Shown here in pieces: positions 28,160 to 39,005 of a DNA stretch of 64,000 nucleotides (its first letter is position 1; the number at the start of each line of letters is the position of its first letter). Under the pieces are notes generated by a model, which was not told where the DNA came from, did no database searches, and worked only from the letters and a program-made list of their open reading frames with translations. Both the position numbers and the translations under genes were made by a program. Origin of the DNA: Bartonella sp. CM31XJBT (GTDB taxonomy: Bacteria > Pseudomonadota > Alphaproteobacteria > Rhizobiales > Rhizobiaceae); the NCBI RefSeq assembly GCF_028618555.1, contig NZ_JAQITD010000010.1, positions 1 to 64,000 of the forward strand, given 5' to 3'.

Positions 28160-28639
28160 TATCCTGTTTTTTAATAATTCAAATCGTAAAAAATAGAAAC
28201 ATGCTATGATAGACATATAAAATAGATTTTATTGATGGTTGTATAAGGTAGTCATATTCCAGCAAATTATAGATTCATATCATTCGATTCTTTATGAAAC
28301 ATGGCTGAAATATGAAAGTTTTTGCTTTTATCTAAGGGCTATCTCTTTGAAGATAAATTATCGTTTCCACTTACACATGTTTATGTAATGTAATGAACAA
28401 GATATTTCTATTGTCTCTTAAATTCATCTCACAATGATATTTGCAAACAGAATAATACAAGACTCATTAGGTAGAAGCATCTTATTTATGTAACGTATAA
28501 GTTAAGAATATCGGGGCAGGGATATTATGTATCTCTGTTTTTGTAATTCTTTAAAACAAGAAGACAATCTGTTTTGGGAAGAAGATGAAATTTTAAAGAT
28601 GAAAACCAGTTCCCATTTCTACAATCATTTTTAAATTCA
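28160..28639. other. Non-coding stretch after gpsA
   Basis: AT-rich; no gene-like frame. The last 50 bases or so begin a repeat that recurs at about 51060-51170 in the opposite orientation. Confidence 0.4.
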
Positions 28640-28770
28640 GTTTTACGCTATCTAAAGCAATATCTTTTAAATAATGGAGATTATCTCACACCTTTATTTT
28701 CTCATTTTTTAATGAAAGCATTTCTCTGATGTGTCAGGTAAAATAGAACGCCCAAAAAAACACGATAGCT
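28640..28770 (-). repeat. Left arm of a large inverted repeat
   Basis: Read on the minus strand, the block ACAGCTATCGTG, then TTCTATTTTACCTGACACAT and CAGAGAAATGCTTTCATTAA, then AAAGGTGTGAGATAA, is matched almost base for base on the plus strand at 29453-29545. The match continues more loosely through CTCCATTATT. It also resembles 51060-51170 (plus). It adjoins integrase remnant B. Confidence 0.75.
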
Positions 28771-28935
28771 GTTGTATATTCACGCGCTTGTTTTAAAGAG
28801 ACCTCTCTTAAAACTTCCAAGTCCACTTCGCGACGGTAACCGTGAATAGTGTAACGATAAAGCTATTGTGCACATCCCCATCTTTACGTTTATGAAGGAG
28901 GAAGCCGAGCATCATTACACCCCCCAATGTTGAGA
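28771..28935 (-). pseudogene. Remnant B of a phage integrase (N-terminal domain)
   Basis: On the minus strand, LHKRKDG, then after a frameshift YRYTIHGYRREVDLEVL and REVSLKQAREYT: the same integrase arm-binding domain as remnant A, and closer to the consensus. It lacks both a start and the catalytic domain. At its 5' side it shares CAATGTTG and the GATGATGC-like block with remnant A. Confidence 0.7.
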
Positions 28936-29212
28936 CAGCTCTAAGCACTTGAAGCTGTTCAGTAGAAATATTTAAGTCTTTTATTTTCTCACATGTCAAT
29001 TCTGTTTTTTATATGCAAGAAATGATTTTTGGAATTATAACTTTGAAAGTCTAAGGTTGAAAAAAATATTATTGTACTTGTTTGTGGCTGTCATTTACAC
29101 TGAAAAATAATGTGATTATAAAGATAAAAAATTGATTTATATAAATAATTCATTTTATTTTTGTATTGAGTTAATTAAAAATATGTGTTTGCTTGTCACA
29201 AGCGGGTTAGTA

Positions 29213-29221
29213 TGTGGATAA
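29213..29221 (-). other. Isolated perfect DnaA box
   Basis: TGTGGATAA, the exact complement of TTATCCACA, in non-coding DNA between the two integrase remnants. A single box is not evidence of an origin; it could titrate DnaA or be chance. Confidence 0.35.
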
Positions 29222-29349
29222 AAATTATTAAAGATACTTCTAATGAATCATCTCAAGTGTCAAGGGTTGTTTCAATATTAGAACATGACAAGTAAAATGA
29301 CGGTGTCGGTTTGTCATCTGTATAAACATTAAAATGGTGGTAAAAAAAG

Positions 29350-29480
29350 GATTTTATGTACTTCACAGGGATTTTTTATACGTTCTACAGGTACCATTGT
29401 GAAATGGAATGGCGTGCATTGAGAGATATCTTTAAAAAATGCATGAAGGAGAAACAGCTATAGTGTTTTTGGGTGTTCTA
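29350..29480 (+). pseudogene. Remnant C of a phage integrase, inverted relative to B
   Basis: The plus strand from about 29369 reads TTTATACG..., GAAATGGAATGG and CGTGCATTGAGAGATATC, matching remnant B codon by codon (EMEWRALRDIF against REVDLEVLREVS). Its N-terminal half is more damaged than that of B. Confidence 0.6.
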
Positions 29481-29580
29481 TTTTACCTGACACATCAGAG
29501 AAATGCTTTCATTAAAGAACAAGAAAAATAAAGGTGTGAGGTAAAGCGTAACCTCCATTATTAAAAAAACATTGATGTAC
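29453..29580 (+). repeat. Right arm of the large inverted repeat
   Basis: Plus-strand counterpart of 28640-28770: AACAGCTATAGTG, TTCTATTTTACCTGACACAT, CAGAGAAATGCTTTCATTAA and AAAGGTGTGAGGTAA, then CTCCATTATT. About 90 bases are nearly identical. Together with the integrase remnants the inverted similarity extends over about 200-250 bases on each side. Confidence 0.75.
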
Positions 29581-30097
29581 ATGCTTTTAAAATCGTAAAG
29601 CCTCATTAAAGAATAATAGTAAGATTAATGATTGATTTCTTTACGCCTTCATATTCGTCCTAAATTAGATTGTATTTGCGTTTCAAGAATAAATCAAACG
29701 GTAGGAATATTTTTTTCAATTTGCTATACAAAAGCTGAAACTAAGGATTTTAATAATTCTCTAATCTCTGTTTCAAACTACGGTAGCATGAGGGCTGGAT
29801 ATTGATTTATAAGCAACGACAAAAGCGTATGCTTTAGTAAGGTAAATAACGTCATAAAATACACACTTTATCAACCATGGATTGAAGAAATACTCCGGCT
29901 TTTTATAAAATATTTTGCGAAACAAGGCATCGTACATCTGGTTTTGTATTGACTTATTCTTACAAACATTTGCACATATGCCTTACGTCATATTATTATA
30001 AGTCAATACACTATTATATAGCTGAGAAAGTACTCAATACCCGATTAAAGCACTATGGACATGATTTATTTTCTTTTTTAGTGCAATGAAATAAATT
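29581..30097. other. Non-coding stretch before fabI
   Basis: No gene-like frame, RNA gene or terminator recognised; probably further decayed accessory DNA. Confidence 0.4.
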
Positions 30098-30916
30098 TTA
30101 TTCTTCTTGGGAATCGTCACTTTTTTTCAGTTCTTCAAGTATTGGCATAGACATGATGTTATAGCCTGAATCAACATAATGGATTTCACCTGTAACACCT
30201 GATGATAAGTCAGAGAGTAGATAAAGAGCAGATTTTCCAATTTCATGAATATTTACGGTACGCCGTAATGGGGCATTACGGCGTTGATGTGAAAATATTG
30301 CCCGCGCAGCTGCAATACCATTACCTGCTAAAGTTCTAACAGGACCAGCGGAAATCGCATTGACACGGATATTTTGAGGACCAAAGTCCGCTGCTAAATA
30401 ACGTACCATAGCTTCTAAAGCTGCTTTAGCAACACCCATGATGTTATAATTAGGCACAACTTGCTGTGAAGCACCGTAGGTAAGAGTTAAAAGTGTTCCT
30501 CCATTGGGCATAAGCTTACCCGCGCGCTGGGCAATTTCAGTAAAGGAATAAGCTGAAATAACCATCGTGCGTTGAAAGTTTTCACGTGTTGTAACATCAA
30601 CGTAACGCCCTTTTAGCTGAGTTTTATCTGAAAAACCAATGGCATGGACAATAAAATCAATTGTTTTCCATTCTTTTTCAAGTTGCTCAAAGACGTAATC
30701 AATATTTTCACTTTTTTCAACGTCACACTCTAGCACTAATTTGCACCCAAGTTTATCTGCTAGGGGATGAACACGTTTTCCAAAAGCATTTCCTTGATAA
30801 GTCAACGCTAATTCCGCTCCTGCTTGTGCGAGCTGACAGGCAATGCCCCAAGCAATTGAATGGTCATTCGCAATTCCCATAATAAGGCCGCGTTTGCCCT
30901 CCATCAAACCTTTCAT
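30098..30916 (-). CDS. fabI: Enoyl-[acyl-carrier-protein] reductase [NADH]
   Basis: Last step of the fatty-acid elongation cycle. Short-chain dehydrogenase fold with the FabI-type nucleotide loop IMGIANDHSIAWGIA, the catalytic Y-x6-K in YNIMGVAKAALEA, and RVNAISAGPVRTLA. 272 residues. It lies 48 bases downstream of fabB on the minus strand; fabA-fabB-fabI is the conserved alphaproteobacterial order next to irr. FabI is the target of triclosan-type inhibitors in other bacteria. Confidence 0.96.
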   Translation of the reverse strand: MKGLMEGKRGLIMGIANDHSIAWGIACQLAQAGAELALTYQGNAFGKRVHPLADKLGCKLVLECDVEKSENIDYVFEQLEKEWKTIDFIVHAIGFSDKTQLKGRYVDVTTRENFQRTMVISAYSFTEIAQRAGKLMPNGGTLLTLTYGASQQVVPNYNIMGVAKAALEAMVRYLAADFGPQNIRVNAISAGPVRTLAGNGIAAARAIFSHQRRNAPLRRTVNIHEIGKSALYLLSDLSSGVTGEIHYVDSGYNIMSMPILEELKKSDDSQEE

Positions 30917-30964
30917 ATTATTCTCCGTAAGACCGTACTTTTTTCAATTACTAAGAGCTTTTGT

Positions 30965-32185
30965 TTATACATAACGTTGGAAAACAAGCGTTGCATTGGT
31001 ACCGCCAAAGCCAAAAGTATTCGACAATACGGTATTCAGTTGTTGATGATCACGTCGTTCACGAACGATTGGCATATCAGCAAAAGCTGGATCAAGTTCT
31101 TCAATATGGGCACTTTCACAAATAAAATTATGATTCATCATTAACAATGTATAGATTGCTTCGTGAACACCTGCTGCTCCCAAGGAATGTCCTGTTAGAG
31201 ACTTGGTAGCAGAAATGGGGGGGCATTGATCACCTGCTCCAAAGACACGACGGATAGCTTCTATCTCAGGAGGATCACCAACAGGAGTTGCTGTCGCATG
31301 GGGATTGATATAATCAATTTTATTATTGACTGTTGCAAGAGCCATGCGCATGCACCGCTCCGCTCCCTCTCCTGATGGGGCAACCATATCATGTCCATCG
31401 GATGTCGCACCGTATCCAACGATTTCTCCGTAGATTTTTGCACCACGTGCTTTAGCAAGTTCTAAATCTTCAAGGACTAAAACGCCAGCCCCTCCAGCAA
31501 TGACAAAACCATCACGATTAACATCATAAGCACGTGAAGCTTTGTGAGGAATGTCATTATATCTGCTGGACATAGCGCCCATGGCATCGAATAAAACAGA
31601 TAGTGTCCAATCCAAATCTTCGCAGCCACCGGCAAAGATGCGCTTTTGTTTACCATATTGAATCATTTCGTAAGCATTACCAATACAATGATTGGAGGTA
31701 GCACAAGCTGAAGAGATTGAATAATTGATTCCCTTTATTTTAAAGAAAGTTGCTAATGTTGCAGATGCTGTAGAACTCATCGCTTTAGGGACAACAAAAG
31801 GTCCAACACGTTTTGGACCTTTTTGGCGTGTAATGTCAGCAGCTTCTACGATTGAATGTGTTGAAGCACCTCCAGAACCCATAATAATACCCGTGTGTTC
31901 GTTCGATACTTCATGCGGTTCTAGACCCGCATCAGCAATCGCCTGATCCATGGCGATGTGATTCCATGCTGTTCCACGCCCATGAAAACGTAGAGCACGT
32001 CGATCTACGAGTTCTTCTATATTAATATCGGGTTTGCCATAAACTCTACTACGAAAGCCTAATTCGGCATATTGAGGTGCGTAAGAAATTCCGGATTTTG
32101 CTTCACGTAAACTGGTTAAAACAGCTCTAGGGTTATTTCCAATCGCGGAGACAATTCCCATTCCGGTTACAACAACTCGACGCAT
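30965..32185 (-). CDS. fabB: 3-oxoacyl-[acyl-carrier-protein] synthase I
   Basis: Condensing enzyme needed for elongation of unsaturated fatty acids. 406 residues. The catalytic Cys is in [12 protein letters not shown] and the two histidines are in [11 protein letters not shown] and [10 protein letters not shown] (Cys-His-His triad of KAS I/II). The [12 protein letters not shown]-terminal glycine-rich segment is present. GGAGG lies just before the ATG. Together with FabA it defines the anaerobic FabA/FabB route to unsaturated fatty acids. Confidence 0.96.
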   Translation of the reverse strand: MRRVVVTGMGIVSAIGNNPRAVLTSLREAKSGISYAPQYAELGFRSRVYGKPDINIEELVDRRALRFHGRGTAWNHIAMDQAIADAGLEPHEVSNEHTGIIMGSGGASTHSIVEAADITRQKGPKRVGPFVVPKAMSSTASATLATFFKIKGINYSISSACATSNHCIGNAYEMIQYGKQKRIFAGGCEDLDWTLSVLFDAMGAMSSRYNDIPHKASRAYDVNRDGFVIAGGAGVLVLEDLELAKARGAKIYGEIVGYGATSDGHDMVAPSGEGAERCMRMALATVNNKIDYINPHATATPVGDPPEIEAIRRVFGAGDQCPPISATKSLTGHSLGAAGVHEAIYTLLMMNHNFICESAHIEELDPAFADMPIVRERRDHQQLNTVLSNTFGFGGTNATLVFQRYV

Positions 32186-32242
32186 TCATACCTCCTCGTT
32201 CCATACAGAATAGTGAAAAGTTCTTTCTGACGGAAATAACGT

Positions 32243-32752
32243 TCAATCTTCTTTGAATAAAGCAACGCGTAAATCATTCGCCTTATAAATAGTCTCTCCA
32301 TCTGCTTTTAGCCACCCATCAGCTATTCCTAAGACTAAATTTCCACGTCGAATACGCTTAAAATCTATTTCATATTCAAGAATTTTGGTTTGTGGAGTTA
32401 CCATCCCTGATAACTTTACTTCACCTGTTGATATTGCTCTTCCTTTTCCTGGTTCGCCTAGCCAACCAAGAAAAAAACCTGTTAATTGCCACATACCATC
32501 CAGTCCGAGACATCCTGGCATGACGGGATCGCCTATAAAGTGACAATTAAAGAACCACATGTCTGGTGTAATGTCAAATTCGGCGCGAACCATTCCTTTA
32601 TCGTATTTACCATCAGTTTCACTAATTTGAGTGATTCGATGAATCATCAACATTGGCGGTGCTGGCAATTGCGCATTACCTCTACCAAACATTTCGCCGC
32701 GAGCGCAGCTTAGAAGCTCTTCATATGTGTAGCGAGACTTTTGTTCAGCCAT
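32243..32752 (-). CDS. fabA: 3-hydroxydecanoyl-[acyl-carrier-protein] dehydratase
   Basis: Dehydratase/isomerase that introduces the cis double bond at the ten-carbon stage. The hot-dog fold active site is visible: [19 protein letters not shown] (catalytic His, and Asp in GLDG). I chose ATG at 32752 ([14 protein letters not shown]), preceded by GGAG at 6-base spacing; the frame is open seven codons further to 32773. 169 residues is the family length. First gene of the fabA-fabB-fabI operon, divergent from irr. Confidence 0.96.
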   Translation of the reverse strand: MAEQKSRYTYEELLSCARGEMFGRGNAQLPAPPMLMIHRITQISETDGKYDKGMVRAEFDITPDMWFFNCHFIGDPVMPGCLGLDGMWQLTGFFLGWLGEPGKGRAISTGEVKLSGMVTPQTKILEYEIDFKRIRRGNLVLGIADGWLKADGETIYKANDLRVALFKED

Positions 32753-32832
32753 TGTTACTCCATTTATTTGCATATATCTTTAATTTCTGCGCTTTTCCCA
32801 ACCTACTTTTAGAGCAAATTTTAAAGAGAGGG

Positions 32833-32851
32833 AAATGATTTTATATCATTT
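32833..32851. promoter_or_regulatory. Dyad between fabA and irr, candidate operator
   Basis: AAATGAT-TTTAT-ATCATTT, a perfect 7-bp inverted repeat with a 5-base spacer, about 80 bases before fabA and 130 bases before irr. The position suits a regulator acting on both promoters; the identity of any binding protein is unknown. Confidence 0.35.
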
Positions 32852-32984
32852 TTAATGACAAAAGCCTTTTTTTATGTATTCTACATAGGTAATTATTTAA
32901 AAATGGAATACAAGATTACACCATACTATTCCCATTTTTTTGTATTTTGATCTTATTTAGCAGGAATGTATTTGGGTTTGTAAT

Positions 32985-33497
32985 ATGTCAGTGAGTGCAG
33001 ACAATTTAGATATGAATGAAGAGCAACAGTGCACAAAAGAGTGTGGAAAAATGGTGCAATATTATTCCATTTCTATGTTAGAAAAACGTTTGCGTCAAAA
33101 TGGTCTGCGTCCAACACGTCAGCGGTTGGAACTTGCACATATGATTTTTTCTCAAGGAAATCGTCATATTACTGCTGAAGAGCTCTATGAGGAAGCGGTG
33201 AGGGCAGGTGTACCTGTATCTTTAGCAACGGTTTATAATACGCTTCATCAATTTACGGAAGCGGGATTATTACGGATTATTGCCGTAGAAGGCTCAAAAA
33301 CTTGGTTTGATACCAATACCTCTGATCACTACCATTTTTATATAGAAGGTGAAAATCGTATTCTTGATATTCCTTACAATTTGGAAGAATCTCCCATTAT
33401 TAGAAATTTGCCTAAGCCACCAGAAGGTATGGAAATTTCACATGTTGATTTAATCGTGCGATTGAAACCAAAAAATCGATCTTGTGATAGGCAGTGA
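32985..33497 (+). CDS. irr: Iron response regulator Irr (Fur family)
   Basis: Heme-responsive transcription factor that controls iron and heme genes in Rhizobiales. 170 residues: N-terminal winged helix (LRQNGLRPTRQRLELAHMIF; VSLATVYNTLHQFTEAGLL recognition helix cut at LATVYNTLHQF) and a C-terminal dimer domain with DHYHFYIEGENRI, the histidine cluster used for heme and metal in Irr. The classic N-terminal heme regulatory Cys-Pro motif of Bradyrhizobium is not seen, as in most Irr proteins. An Asp/Glu-rich start (MSVSADNLDMNEEQQC) with an extra Cys pair precedes the domain. Divergent from fabA. Confidence 0.93.
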   Translation: MSVSADNLDMNEEQQCTKECGKMVQYYSISMLEKRLRQNGLRPTRQRLELAHMIFSQGNRHITAEELYEEAVRAGVPVSLATVYNTLHQFTEAGLLRIIAVEGSKTWFDTNTSDHYHFYIEGENRILDIPYNLEESPIIRNLPKPPEGMEISHVDLIVRLKPKNRSCDRQ

Positions 33498-33542
33498 GGA
33501 TATTCAATAAGGAATAAAATTAAACTTATTGAGTTTGAGTAT

Positions 33543-34103
33543 TCACCAGCCTTTTACTTTTTCATCAGGATAGATTCCCCATAACTGTGGTTGTTGAAGC
33601 CATCCGCGCGTATTATTAATATTTAGTTCGCACCATTGTCCATCACATTGGCGGATATTACCAATGACATTAGGTTCTACTTCTGCCACAAGTTCTGCGT
33701 TGTCGGTGGGGTTTTTTCGTAGCATCAGTCTTTTAGTTTTATCTTTTTGCCATGGAATAGTTATAGCAGTTCGCTTTCCCGATAAAAGTGATTGATACAC
33801 CCATCCCTCATCGCCTTCGGCATCACGAATTTTGCGCCATTGATCATATTCTTGAATGATTTCAATAGGTAATCCCTTCTTTTTGTAGGTAAAAATGATA
33901 GAATAGTTGCTTCCTGGTCCGACGCGTACATTAACGCTGGTGGGTTTAATCGAAGCAAATCGCGGAAGTGGTAAACCACTGGGCCCTAAATTTTGATTAA
34001 ATGTTTGTGCATGCAACAAATGAGGTGAACCTAATACAATGACTGTTGCTATTAAGATACATGATGCGAGTATTGAAACGCGAAACCAACGAGAATTTTG
34101 CAC
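33543..34103 (-). CDS. Secreted bacterial SH3-domain protein
   Basis: Predicted periplasmic protein of 186 residues. Signal peptide 1-32 with a hydrophobic core (ILASCILIATVIVLG) and a cleavage-like LLHAQ. It is followed by two SH3b-type repeats: SVNVRVGPGSNYSIIFTY with WRKIRDAEGDEGWVYQSLL, then RLMLRKNPTDNAELVAEV with WCELNINNTRGWLQQ. Such proteins are common in Rhizobiales and probably bind envelope components. Convergent with irr; the intergenic space is 45 bases. Confidence 0.85.
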   Translation of the reverse strand: MQNSRWFRVSILASCILIATVIVLGSPHLLHAQTFNQNLGPSGLPLPRFASIKPTSVNVRVGPGSNYSIIFTYKKKGLPIEIIQEYDQWRKIRDAEGDEGWVYQSLLSGKRTAITIPWQKDKTKRLMLRKNPTDNAELVAEVEPNVIGNIRQCDGQWCELNINNTRGWLQQPQLWGIYPDEKVKGW

Positions 34104-35722
34104 ACCGAACTCCTTTATTTCATCATATATTGGAAATTTAAAATCTGAAAGATAAGACTGGAAACTGATAAAAAGTATGACACACTGCTCGTTAAAGAGA
34201 TCTAAACGATGAGAAAATTGCTACAAAAATATCAAAATAAGGAAAACAAAAGCTTATATTTCTTAGTGCGTATCTTTTTTATGAGGGGATAGATATAAAT
34301 AAACATTGGATTTTTATGTAGCTGTACGCGTGATAAAACAGTAAAGTATTACTGGAGCCTTAGCAGTTTTTGTACAGGAAATTAGGGCTAAAGTATTGCA
34401 TCTCTTTTCTGAGTTTGTTTCTCGAAGTAAAAGTGCATGTATGCATACTATGAACAAAGAGCTGTTCAGAAAGGGATTATTGTGTGGCTTGAAAAGAAGT
34501 TTTGAATGAACAAAATAATACGATAAATAAAACATTTAAGCGTAAAAATATGAGCGACATTATAGAGTAGATTGATATATGAAGGGCTAATTTAAACAGG
34601 ACACTTTTTCGTGATAATTCATTTATAAAATTTGCTACACTCTAATCTTATGCCATGATAATGCTTATCCGTATGGTAGATAAGCTGGCTCCATCGTTCT
34701 ATTTACCAGCTTTCAATGTTATGCAGTTCCTATTATTTATGGTGTTCATAAGAAGCATTTTTGTTTTTTCTTAAATAGCTTTTATTCTATTTGCATACGA
34801 ATCCCGCTTATGATGTACAAGAAGATAATCTTGATTGATTCAATATGAGAAGGCATTGAGAAACTGTACGTTATTCAGAATTATTAATTAATATGAAAAA
34901 CAATTACTTATAATAACAAACCACTGCGTTAAAAACTTTAACTCGTTATTTAAATTGTAAAAATATTTCCATCAACAATGGTAATAAAAGGCACATTCAT
35001 CCATCTTAAAATACAGTGTTTTCTCTGTTTATTGTCAAATTTCTTTTTCTCTAACTCAGTATAGACGAAAGTTGAAAGAAATAGAAGGGCTTATTCGATA
35101 CAATTATGAGGGTAATTACATAAGTGATGAATAGAAGAAATTTATCAAGAAAAAAGAATTTATAGTTCAGTGGTTGAAATTCGTCATCCTTTAGAGAGAC
35201 AGAATCAAGAGATATAAAAAGTTATGGAATTATATCGTTTCGTTACATAACTGAAGGGAAAGAGGATTATGAATTTGATATTATATTTTACACACAATCG
35301 CATATTGCGATAGTTATTTTTGTTTTGTAATCAGATCTAGGATGATCGAAAGATGTAGAATATTTAATGACAAAAAAGAAGTTCATCATGAAATTTGTAC
35401 ATAAGAAGCAGTGATGTAAGAGATATCCAGAAGGAGAAAATTATAGTGAAAAGTGATAATAAAACACCTCACACTCAATTCACATAGGAAAAAGTCGCTT
35501 AAATATCTAAAGTGTAGTTTGTTATCTATTTTTAAAATATAAGAGTGAAATAAAAACCACCTTTATGATAGAAATCTTATTATTTTCAAATAACTAACAT
35601 ATTAGATAACATTGTACACAAAAACCTACACACAAGCAATTTATTGCAATCGCCTATGAAGAAAAATTTTCTAGTAGCTTATTACCTATTGGTTATGCAG
35701 TTATATAATATCATAAAGTATA
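34104..35722. other. 1.6-kb gene-free region
   Basis: Very AT-rich. Between about 34660 and 34870 lies copy 2 of the degenerate repeat seen at 4958-5210 and 51361-51560 (AAGCTGG, TTTCAATGTTATGCAG, CCCGCTTATGATGTA, GATTGATTCAATATGAG). Otherwise no gene-like frame or RNA is recognised. Confidence 0.5.
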
Positions 35723-35956
35723 TTACTTTACCGCAACAGTTCGTCCGTTACTAACAAAACCTTCTCTTTGTGCACGCTTACGAGCAAGCTTACGTGTACG
35801 ACGAATAGCTTCAGCTTTTTCACGAGCACGCTTCTCAGATGGCTTCTCATAATAACTACGCATTTTCATTTCACGGAAGATACCTTCACGCTGCATCTTT
35901 TTTTTCAACGCACGGAGCGCTTGGTCAACATTATTATCACGAACGAGTACTTGCAC
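35723..35956 (-). CDS. rpsU: 30S ribosomal protein S21
   Basis: 77 residues, basic, beginning [20 protein letters not shown] with the family phrase [11 protein letters not shown] and an Arg/Lys-rich tail. The start has AGGATAGATAGT upstream on the minus strand. It has its own promoter and a leader hairpin between it and fhs. Confidence 0.96.
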   Translation of the reverse strand: MQVLVRDNNVDQALRALKKKMQREGIFREMKMRSYYEKPSEKRAREKAEAIRRTRKLARKRAQREGFVSNGRTVAVK

Positions 35957-36004
35957 TATCTATCCTGCTTTTTTCAGTGTCATAAATGATAGGAAAAAAC
36001 CTAC

Positions 36005-36032
36005 GTCCTTTTAAAGGCATATCCAAAAGGAC
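36005..36032 (-). promoter_or_regulatory. Hairpin at the start of the rpsU leader
   Basis: GTCCTTTT, 12 bases, AAAAGGAC: a perfect 8-bp stem. It falls at the very 5' end of the transcript predicted from the adjacent promoter, 48 bases before the rpsU ATG, and on the minus strand is followed by GTAGGTTTTTT. It could stabilise the mRNA, attenuate it, or terminate read-through from fhs. Confidence 0.45.
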
Positions 36033-36037
36033 AAGCA

Positions 36038-36067
36038 CTTATATCATATAAATAAGACATTTGTCTA
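36038..36067 (-). promoter_or_regulatory. Predicted rpsU promoter
   Basis: Minus-strand TAGACA (-35, 36062-36067), 18-base spacer, TATAAG (-10, 36038-36043). Both differ from the consensus at one or two positions. Confidence 0.45.
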
Positions 36068-36144
36068 TATCGCTTTTTAAAATTCTATTTTTTTTTACAA
36101 TAAAACGCTTTTTATAATGAATGATAGAATTTACGGTTATAAAT

Positions 36145-37818
36145 TTATGAAAGTCCTTGTATTTGATCATTTTCGTCAAGATGAATTTTTTCAGCCGCGG
36201 GATAATGGGGTAGTCCCGGCATGGTCATAACATCTCCACAAATGACAACAATAAAACCGGCTCCCGCACAGAGACGAACTTCTCGTATGGGAATTTCAAA
36301 ATCAACAGGAGCGCCGTATTGCTTGGGATCAGAAGAAAAAGAATAAGGTGTTTTTGCCATACAAATAGGGTAGACGCCAAACCCCTCTTTTTCCCAAGAT
36401 TCAAGTTGTTTGAGAATAGGGGCTGAGATGATGGCGCCACGTCCACCGTATAGCTTTGTTATAATACAATTAATTTTTTGAACGAGTGGAATATCATCTT
36501 GATAGAGAACTTTAAAATCAGAATCGTGCTTTTCAATCAAGGTAACGAGCTCTTGTGCAAGTTCTATAGCGCCTTTTCCACCTTGTTCCCAATGCTTACA
36601 GATAATAGCTTTGTGTCCAGTTGTTGCAACTATTTTTTGTAATGTTTTTATTTCAGCATCGCTATCGCTGTCAAAATGATTGATAGCCACAACACAAGGA
36701 ATACCGTAGTGCTTCATATTTTTTATGTGTCGTAAAAGATTGGCAGCTCCTTTTTCTAAAGCGGTAATATTTTCTTCTGTCAGGTTATTTTTATCCAGAC
36801 CACCGTTCATTTTTAATGCACGAATAGTTGCGACGATCACTGTAGCATTTGGTACAATACCTGCTTGCCTACATTTGATATTGAAGAACTTTTCTGCTCC
36901 AAGATCTGCTCCAAACCCTGCTTCTGTGACAACATAATCCGCAAGTTTTAAAGCAGTTTTTGTTGCTATAACTGAATTGCAACCATGAGCAATGTTGGCA
37001 AAAGGTCCTCCATGAACGAGAACAGGATTATTTTCAATTGTCTGTACGAGATTGGGTTGTATAGCATCTTTGAGAAGAACTGCCATTGCACCTTCCGCAT
37101 TGAGATCAGCAACTGTGATGGGCGTTTTATCATAACGATAAGCAACAATAATTTTTTTGAGTCTTTGTGTAAGGTTTTCTAAATTTTCAGAGAGACAAAG
37201 AAGCGCCATAATTTCTGATGCAACAGTAATATCAAAACCTGTTTGACGTGGAAAACCATTTGTTATGCCCCCCAATGAAATGACAATATCGCGCAATGCA
37301 CGGTCATTCATATCAAGAACGCGTTTCCAAACAATGCGACGTGGATCAATGTTTAGAGTATTTCCCCAATAAAGATGATTATCTATCATTGCGGCAAGAA
37401 GATTATGAGCAGCTGTAATAGCATGAAAATCACCGGTAAAATGTAAATTAAGGTCATCCATTGGAATGACTTGCGCATAACCACCACCAGCAGCACCACC
37501 TTTTACACCAAAACAGGGACCTAAAGACGGTTCTCTCAAGGTAGCTATTGTTTTTTTACCAATAAGATTAAGAGCATCACTTAGTCCAACTGTTGTTGTT
37601 GTTTTGCCTTCTCCGGCAGGTGTGGGATTGATAGCTGTGACAAGGATAAGTTTACCGTCTGGATTTTTATTAAGCGATTTTATGTATTCAGAAGAAATTT
37701 TAGCTTTATCATGGCCATAGGGAATGAGATTTTCATGTGAGATACCAATTTTTTGTGCAATTTCAACAATATGTTGCTTTTTAGCAGTGCGAGCAATTTC
37801 AATATCAGTTTTAGGCAT
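36145..37818 (-). CDS. fhs: Formate--tetrahydrofolate ligase
   Basis: ATP-dependent synthesis of 10-formyl-tetrahydrofolate from formate. 557 residues, the usual length. P-loop-like [14 protein letters not shown] near residue 65, then [23 protein letters not shown] in parts ([34 protein letters not shown]), the pterin region, and the C-terminal [27 protein letters not shown]-like signals are absent; the ATG at 37818 is the first in frame. Monocistronic. Confidence 0.96.
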   Translation of the reverse strand: MPKTDIEIARTAKKQHIVEIAQKIGISHENLIPYGHDKAKISSEYIKSLNKNPDGKLILVTAINPTPAGEGKTTTTVGLSDALNLIGKKTIATLREPSLGPCFGVKGGAAGGGYAQVIPMDDLNLHFTGDFHAITAAHNLLAAMIDNHLYWGNTLNIDPRRIVWKRVLDMNDRALRDIVISLGGITNGFPRQTGFDITVASEIMALLCLSENLENLTQRLKKIIVAYRYDKTPITVADLNAEGAMAVLLKDAIQPNLVQTIENNPVLVHGGPFANIAHGCNSVIATKTALKLADYVVTEAGFGADLGAEKFFNIKCRQAGIVPNATVIVATIRALKMNGGLDKNNLTEENITALEKGAANLLRHIKNMKHYGIPCVVAINHFDSDSDAEIKTLQKIVATTGHKAIICKHWEQGGKGAIELAQELVTLIEKHDSDFKVLYQDDIPLVQKINCIITKLYGGRGAIISAPILKQLESWEKEGFGVYPICMAKTPYSFSSDPKQYGAPVDFEIPIREVRLCAGAGFIVVICGDVMTMPGLPHYPAAEKIHLDENDQIQGLS

Positions 37819-38573
37819 GGAAAAATTCTTTAAACTTATCTTTTATTAATATTCGAGATCTGTACCCCATGGGTTAATTAGAAAAATTCATAGAGAACAG
37901 AAAATATTAAGATATCATAGAAGTCGATGATATGCCATGCAAGAGATAATGCTAAAGAAGCACAAGAAGAGTTTTATTGTTTTTTAGGAAAAAGAATCAC
38001 TTTGCTTTTAAGCAGTAAAAATACGTTTAATTCAATTAAAAATATTGCAGAAAGAAGCTGTGGTTTGCAACAAAATGCTGATGATATTAATGGATACCAT
38101 AAGTGTTTTATAGTGGTACGTTTGAGAAGTAGTTTATTTATTCTTTCCAATAACACACTGAAAAAGTTTTACATGGTGGTAACCCGGAATTTGTGGCGGC
38201 ACATTTGAAGTCCCTCTTAAGATGGGACTGCTAGGAATAAAATATCCAGAAACATCCAGTTATGGAACAGTTAGAAATAAGCACGTAAAAAATTACCTAA
38301 CTGATTAGAGAGTATAATCCGGAAGAGACCAAAAACAAGCGCATAGATTGAAAAAAGAAAATAACAATACACGCTACTCATGCAATCGCTACGATTATTA
38401 GCTAATAAAAGCCCTTAGGGCTGAATTGAAGGACTCATAACATCTTATTCTAGCAAAATGGCTAAAGAAACGACTCACAACAGAATGAAATAACAAAATA
38501 CAAAGATAGATAAAAACAAATCACAAAATAAAGAATTTAAAAAGTCTGACTTTATAAGTAAGATATTGATAGA
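37819..38573. other. Non-coding region between fhs and tRNA-Arg
   Basis: A plus-strand frame at 37927-38208 has an odd composition, no ribosome-binding site and no recognisable domain, so I do not call it. Nothing else is seen. Confidence 0.45.
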
Positions 38574-38650
38574 TGGCGCACCCGAAGAGATTCGAACTCC
38601 TGACCCCCAGATTCGTAGTCTGGTGCTCTATCCAGCTGAGCTACGGGTGC
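38574..38650 (-). tRNA. tRNA-Arg(ACG)
   Basis: The reverse complement folds as a 77-nt tRNA: acceptor GCACCCG pairing with CGGGTGC, D-arm GCTCAGCTGGATAGAGC, anticodon stem-loop CCAGA-CTACGAA-TCTGG with anticodon ACG, T-arm with GTTCGAATC, and an encoded CCA end at 38574-38576. Confidence 0.95.
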
Positions 38651-39005
38651 ATATATTTCAATTTTTTACATTGTCTAAGACAAAGGGTTCCTAATCGTTT
38701 CATTAAAGAAATGCAAGTGAAACTTGGATAGTAATAAAAAAATCTCTCTTTTTTATGAGATATTTTAAAAATATTATGGCTTCAGTTGGTTTTGATATGA
38801 ACATTTTTTTGTTGTGACCATACAAAGCAATATGAACGATAGTTAACTTGACGTTTTTATAGATGAAAGATAATCAAGCAGAGATGAGATCTGTTTTTTG
38901 CGGTGGGGGTAAGACACACACACCCGCTGTTGGGTTTTTGTGTAAAACGCCGATATTACTGTTGAAAACTATTTCAGATAAACATGACACAGCAAGGGCG
39001 GATGT
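38651..39005. other. Intergenic region between tRNA-Arg and the RND operon
   Basis: Contains the promoters of the divergent tRNA-Arg and efflux operon by position. A GC-rich patch at about 38898-38935 with a short CA repeat stands out in AT-rich surroundings. No gene seen. Confidence 0.35.

Noticed and set aside
37927-38208. 93-codon plus-strand ORF between fhs and tRNA-Arg
   Set aside because: No ribosome-binding site, no domain, low-complexity AT-driven composition.
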